From positions 23,166 to 31,431 of the forward strand of contig PLSZ01000303.1 of the NCBI GenBank assembly GCA_003164305.1: a stretch of DNA of 8,266 nt, in the 5' to 3' direction. The position numbers and the translations under genes are program-made. The stretch comes from Acetobacteraceae bacterium (GTDB taxonomy: Bacteria > Pseudomonadota > Alphaproteobacteria > Acetobacterales > Acetobacteraceae). The stretch's first letter is position 1. Each line of letters begins with the position of its first letter. Of the stretch, positions 6,240 to 8,266 are shown one piece after another. The notes beneath the pieces are model-generated. The model had not been told where the DNA came from. It searched no databases and was given only the letters and a program-made list of their open reading frames with translations.

Positions 6240-6512
6240 ATGAATCACGTCTCTGGGATTGGCCGGGACTCAGGACCGGGGGGCACGCCGCGTCATGGCA
6301 GGCGGTTGTCCGACAAGATCCTGGTCGCGTTCCACCAGGCCTGCGATCAACGTGATTTCGAGGTGGCGGAGCGATTGCTTCAGGTCGTGGAAATCCTGTT
6401 GGCGCAACGCCCCTTGGCCGCCGGAGCCGATCGCCGGAGACATGTCGAGAGCCTGATCGCGGCACACCACCGGTTGTGGCACTTGCAGCACCCCGACACC
6501 GGCGAGCTCTGA
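6240..6512 (+). CDS. Conserved small alphaproteobacterial hypothetical protein
   Basis: 90 aa from ATG 6240; a GTG at 6219 would add 7 residues. The N-terminal 22 residues look unstructured. The rest is two or three amphipathic helices: LSDKILVAFHQACDQRDFEV, AERLLQVVEILLAQRP, then RRRHVESLIAAHHRLWHL. I recall small alphaproteobacterial proteins with this SDKIL-AFHQACDQ-D-EVAE-LL pattern, but know no function for them. No transmembrane segment or catalytic motif is visible. It is the only confident plus-strand gene and diverges from the ACP operon. No clear ribosome-binding site precedes either start, so the exact start is uncertain. It may be a small helical adaptor or regulator; that is speculation. 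Confidence 0.7.
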   Translation: MNHVSGIGRDSGPGGTPRHGRRLSDKILVAFHQACDQRDFEVAERLLQVVEILLAQRPLAAGADRRRHVESLIAAHHRLWHLQHPDTGEL

Positions 6513-6677
6513 GCGGGCGCGGACTCCTGGGCAGTCAGCCTCATGACGGGGTATCTGGCGGCACAATGAACCGGAGGCCAGCGTCGTGCGGCAATGCCGC
6601 CAAGGGAAACGCACGGCGCGAACCATTTCCCCCGATGCGACAGGAACGCGGAATGTTCACCATCGGAAGAGTCGATG

Positions 6678-6802
6678 ATGCGCCGCGCAATCCTGTTGCT
6701 TGCCTTGCTGATCCCGATCCGAGGTCACGCCCAGACCGCTCACGATCGTCACCAGGACAGCATCGCCCATTCGATGGCAAGCCATCAGGGTGGGGGACAG
6801 CA
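6678..6802 (+). pseudogene. Signal-peptide-bearing gene start, apparently truncated by a palindromic insertion
   Basis: ATG 6678 (or 6675) lies 6 (or 3) bases after GGAAGAG. It encodes MRRAILLLALLIPIRGHAQ, a convincing Sec signal peptide with cleavage after GHA. A His-rich stretch follows (TAHDRHQDSIAHSMASHQ), reminiscent of periplasmic metal-binding proteins. At 6803 the frame enters a palindromic element and simply translates it until a TGA at 6974. No continuation of the protein is seen beyond 6978. I read this as the remnant of an exported protein gene cut by the element. A short genuine secreted peptide is the alternative. Confidence 0.5.
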
Positions 6803-6978
6803 GTTCTCATTTTGGCGGATCGTTGTCCGTTCGACGTCATGCTCGGGCTTGACCCGAGCATCCGCCGACACGCGAACGACGGAAATATTGTGGAAAATCA
6901 ACAACGGATGTGAGTCGAGTGATGCTCGGGCCAGGCCCGGCATGACGATGTGGGACGCGCGTCGGTCAAAATGAGAAC
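6803..6978. repeat. Second nested inverted-repeat element with terminal 12-base repeats
   Basis: The perfect terminal repeats are GTTCTCATTTTG (6803-6814) and CAAAATGAGAAC (6967-6978). Inside are two REP palindromes in opposite orientation. One has ATGCTCGGG/CCCGAGCAT arms around CTTGA (6839-6861). The other is an imperfect copy (ATGCTCGGGCC-AGG-CCCGGCAT, 6922-6943). It is 176 bases long with no coding capacity. The layout resembles the element at 4651-4874. The outer repeats could also come from an insertion sequence (IS21-like ends are one possibility, not established). Confidence 0.75.
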
Positions 6979-7042
6979 CGCTACTTGCCAGGTTCATCTC
7001 TGGCGACCGGCGAACGAAACATGATATTGTCTGAGTTGGAAT

Positions 7043-7414
7043 TCAAACGACAGGCTTCCGAACCAAAACCGGAATGGTCGTGAACTCGTGGGATTGACCT
7101 CTGTCTTTCACGAATCCAAAACGCTTATAGAAGCGAACCAATCTGGCGCGAGAGGTCGTCGCGGCGTAATCGCCTTTCGACGCCGGAGTCAGCCTGATCT
7201 CCGCCGCATGGCGATCGGCGAATTCGCAAAGCTCTCGCATGATCGCCGTGCCGATGCCTCGCTTTCGGTCTTGGACGATAATCCAGATTAGCTCCAGGAT
7301 CCTTCCCAGGCGAAGGTTGTGCGTGACCATCAGGTCAAATACGACACCTTCATAGCTTCTCTTGATATGAGCTTCGAACTTCTCAACTTTGGCGGGGGTA
7401 AGTTTCGCTGACAT
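7043..7414 (-). CDS. GNAT-family N-acetyltransferase
   Basis: 123 aa. The acetyl-CoA pyrophosphate loop (motif A) is QDRKRGIGTAIMREL (48-62, R/Q-x-x-G-x-G/A pattern), after the beta strand ILELIWIIV. The C-terminal motif ARLVRFYKRFGFV (90-102) is the usual helix-strand of the family. It transfers an acetyl group from acetyl-CoA to an amine; the substrate cannot be predicted. The protein is shorter than most GNATs but covers the core fold. The ATG (7414-7412) follows the stop of a 59-codon ORF by 14 bases, so it is probably the last gene of a three-gene unit. The ribosome-binding site is weak. Accessory loci and islands often carry such GNATs. Confidence 0.82.
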   Translation of the reverse strand: MSAKLTPAKVEKFEAHIKRSYEGVVFDLMVTHNLRLGRILELIWIIVQDRKRGIGTAIMRELCEFADRHAAEIRLTPASKGDYAATTSRARLVRFYKRFGFVKDRGQSHEFTTIPVLVRKPVV

Positions 7415-7428
7415 GGGTTCTTGCTATC

Positions 7429-7608
7429 TCAGGCTCCGACCACCGGGATCGCCCCTGGCACGAGACCTTTTCGTGAACCGGCGGCGACAACAGGCAGCGG
7501 AGTTGCTGACGCGGGATGTTGCATGTCGAGCGCGATTTCAGCCAAGGCGATCAACCCGGTTTCGGCGTATTCCCTGTTGAGAACAAGGGCTTCCGCTTCC
7601 AACATCAT
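7429..7608 (-). CDS. Small ORF, 59 aa, between the 98-aa protein and the GNAT gene
   Basis: The first ATG (7608-7606) overlaps the upstream stop (ATGA), with a second in-frame ATG next to it. The stop is TGA at 7431-7429. The N-terminal half is a plausible amphipathic helix (MMLEAEALVLNREYAETGLI, ALAEIALDM). The second half is Pro/Val/Gly-rich and looks unstructured. A purine-rich AAGGCGAG precedes the start. The translational coupling and the fit between two genes support it, but I recognise no family. Confidence 0.5.
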   Translation of the reverse strand: MMLEAEALVLNREYAETGLIALAEIALDMQHPASATPLPVVAAGSRKGLVPGAIPVVGA

Positions 7609-7901
7609 TCTCGCCTTGGGCGACCGACAGGCCGGCGCGGAATCACCACCGTCTCCTTCGATCCCGTGGCGATCTTCCTGTCGAGCGTGATCTTCGGCGG
7701 CTCATCCCGCGTCGGCTCGACCGCCTCACCGCTCGCCTCCCCTGGGTCGGGGTCAGGGTCGGTCAATTCATTGGCGAGCTTGGCCCGAGCCTCATAGTCC
7801 GCCGCCATCGCGAGGAACCTCACCCTTGTCGCTTCACGGTCGGCATCCTCGGCCATGCCTCGAAACCGTGCCGCCTCATCTCGGAGAAATCGAGCGTTCA
7901 T
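7605..7901 (-). CDS. Conserved hypothetical protein with AT-hook-like C-terminus, 98 aa
   Basis: Start ATG 7901-7899, after AAAGGA 8 bases upstream. The longer frame to 8012 adds unrelated residues. The N-terminal half is a charged helix, likely coiled-coil (MNARFLRDEAARFRGMAEDA, DREATRVRFLAMAADYEARA). A Pro/Asp/Glu-rich middle (46-70) follows. The tail ends in VVIPRRPVGRPRRE, with the GRP core of an AT-hook flanked by arginines. I recall similar small alphaproteobacterial proteins (DEAxRFRxMAE-D-EA-R-RFL-MAADYEARA) but no assigned function. A minor-groove DNA-binding role is only suggested by the tail. It is the first gene of a coupled unit with the 59-aa ORF and the GNAT. Confidence 0.72.
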   Translation of the reverse strand: MNARFLRDEAARFRGMAEDADREATRVRFLAMAADYEARAKLANELTDPDPDPGEASGEAVEPTRDEPPKITLDRKIATGSKETVVIPRRPVGRPRRE

Positions 7902-8100
7902 CGTCAGTCCTTTCAAGGTCGTGGGTGCCCCCAAGGCAGCAGAGCGGCTGTGGCGGCACCAAGGGTAACGATGGGGGAAACACACGATGTATGGATGATG
8001 ATCGCCGGACACAAGTCCGGTCGTTGTCGTGGCCGAGCCTTGGCCAAAGCGCCTGCTTCAATTCCTTCGCGGCACGGAAGGCGATCTTCTTGCTGGCCCG

Positions 8101-8265
8101 GGCCACTGTTTTGCTGATGGAATGGAAGACGCGGCGGCCATCGAAACCAGGTTCCGTCTTCGACCAACCGAATCGTTTCCCGATGCGCCGGCTTCGCTCG
8201 CCATGGTTATTTTTCGCATTGCTGGCGATCAGGCAGCGGTCTTTATCGGCACCCTTGATAAGCTG
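8101..8265 (-). pseudogene. Tyrosine recombinase (phage-type integrase) fragment, catalytic core remnant
   Basis: An open frame from the right edge reads SNAKNNHGERSRRIGKRFG, then LIASN before it and GFDGRRVFHSISKTVA after it. This matches the region around box II of phage-type integrases (typically NxYGERSxxLxKRFGRLK, then GFxxxxVFHSIRKTVAT). In the HxxR motif the arginine is serine here (H48-S-I-S51, numbering from 8265). After KTVA the frame continues (RASKKIAFRAAKELKQALWP) without the expected LLENAGVP helix, box III or catalytic tyrosine. It is therefore decayed or truncated. The upstream half lies outside the window. It supports a mobile-element origin for this end. Confidence 0.5.
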
Positions 8266-8266
8266 G

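Larger units (their letters stand above)
6513..7042. other. 530-base stretch without an intact gene
   Basis: 6513-6660 shows no gene. It has 8-base arms TGGCGGCA and TGCCGCCA about 40 bases apart, which could form a weak hairpin downstream of the small plus-strand gene. 6678-6802 is the truncated signal-peptide gene and 6803-6978 the palindromic element. 6979-7042 shows nothing recognisable. Confidence 0.6.

Noticed and set aside
3076..6943. Repeated palindromes as a CRISPR array
   Set aside because: The copies are irregularly spaced, in both orientations and diverged, without uniform spacers or cas genes.
8005..8020. CCGGAC-ACAA-GTCCGG hairpin
   Set aside because: Only 6-base arms, no T-run and no gene end next to it.

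Overview
The window looks like GC-rich alphaproteobacterial DNA. Acetobacteraceae is my best guess, from the codon bias, the many imperfect REP-type palindromes built on a CATG-CCGGG-CTCGA-CCCGG-CATC pattern, and the small conserved proteins typical of that group. Almost every gene is on the minus strand, so transcription runs from right to left.

The core (about 5844 down to 1841) is four genes of an aryl-polyene/xanthomonadin-type lipid-polyketide pathway. In order they are an acyl carrier protein, a six-helix COG4648-type membrane protein, a ligase of the ANL superfamily fused through a Pro-rich linker to a FabZ-like hotdog dehydratase, and an LpxL/HtrB-like acyltransferase. Start/stop junctions are tight (TGAATG and GTGA), except where a palindromic composite element (4651-4874) separates the membrane gene from the ligase. 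At the left edge (116 down to 1) begins a secreted protein that resembles the LolA-like carrier of the same clusters, so the pathway probably continues beyond base 1. The ketosynthases, ketoreductase, thioesterase and MMPL exporter of such clusters are not visible here.

Between the acyltransferase and the LolA-like gene sit two type II toxin-antitoxin modules. One is an intact FitA-like/VapC(PIN) pair. The other is a ParD/ParE pair whose toxin carries a single-base frameshift. Each has a clear palindromic operator upstream of its antitoxin gene.

Right of the ACP (5845-8266) the DNA looks like accessory sequence. A small conserved hypothetical gene lies on the plus strand. Next is the start of a signal-peptide gene that appears to be cut by a second nested palindromic element (6803-6978). 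After that comes a minus-strand trio (98-aa AT-hook-tailed protein, 59-aa ORF, GNAT acetyltransferase), and finally a degraded tyrosine-recombinase fragment at the right edge.

Overall: a biosynthetic locus that has received toxin-antitoxin modules and repeatedly been hit by REP-like palindromes, one of which lies in frame inside the interdomain linker of the fused ligase-dehydratase.
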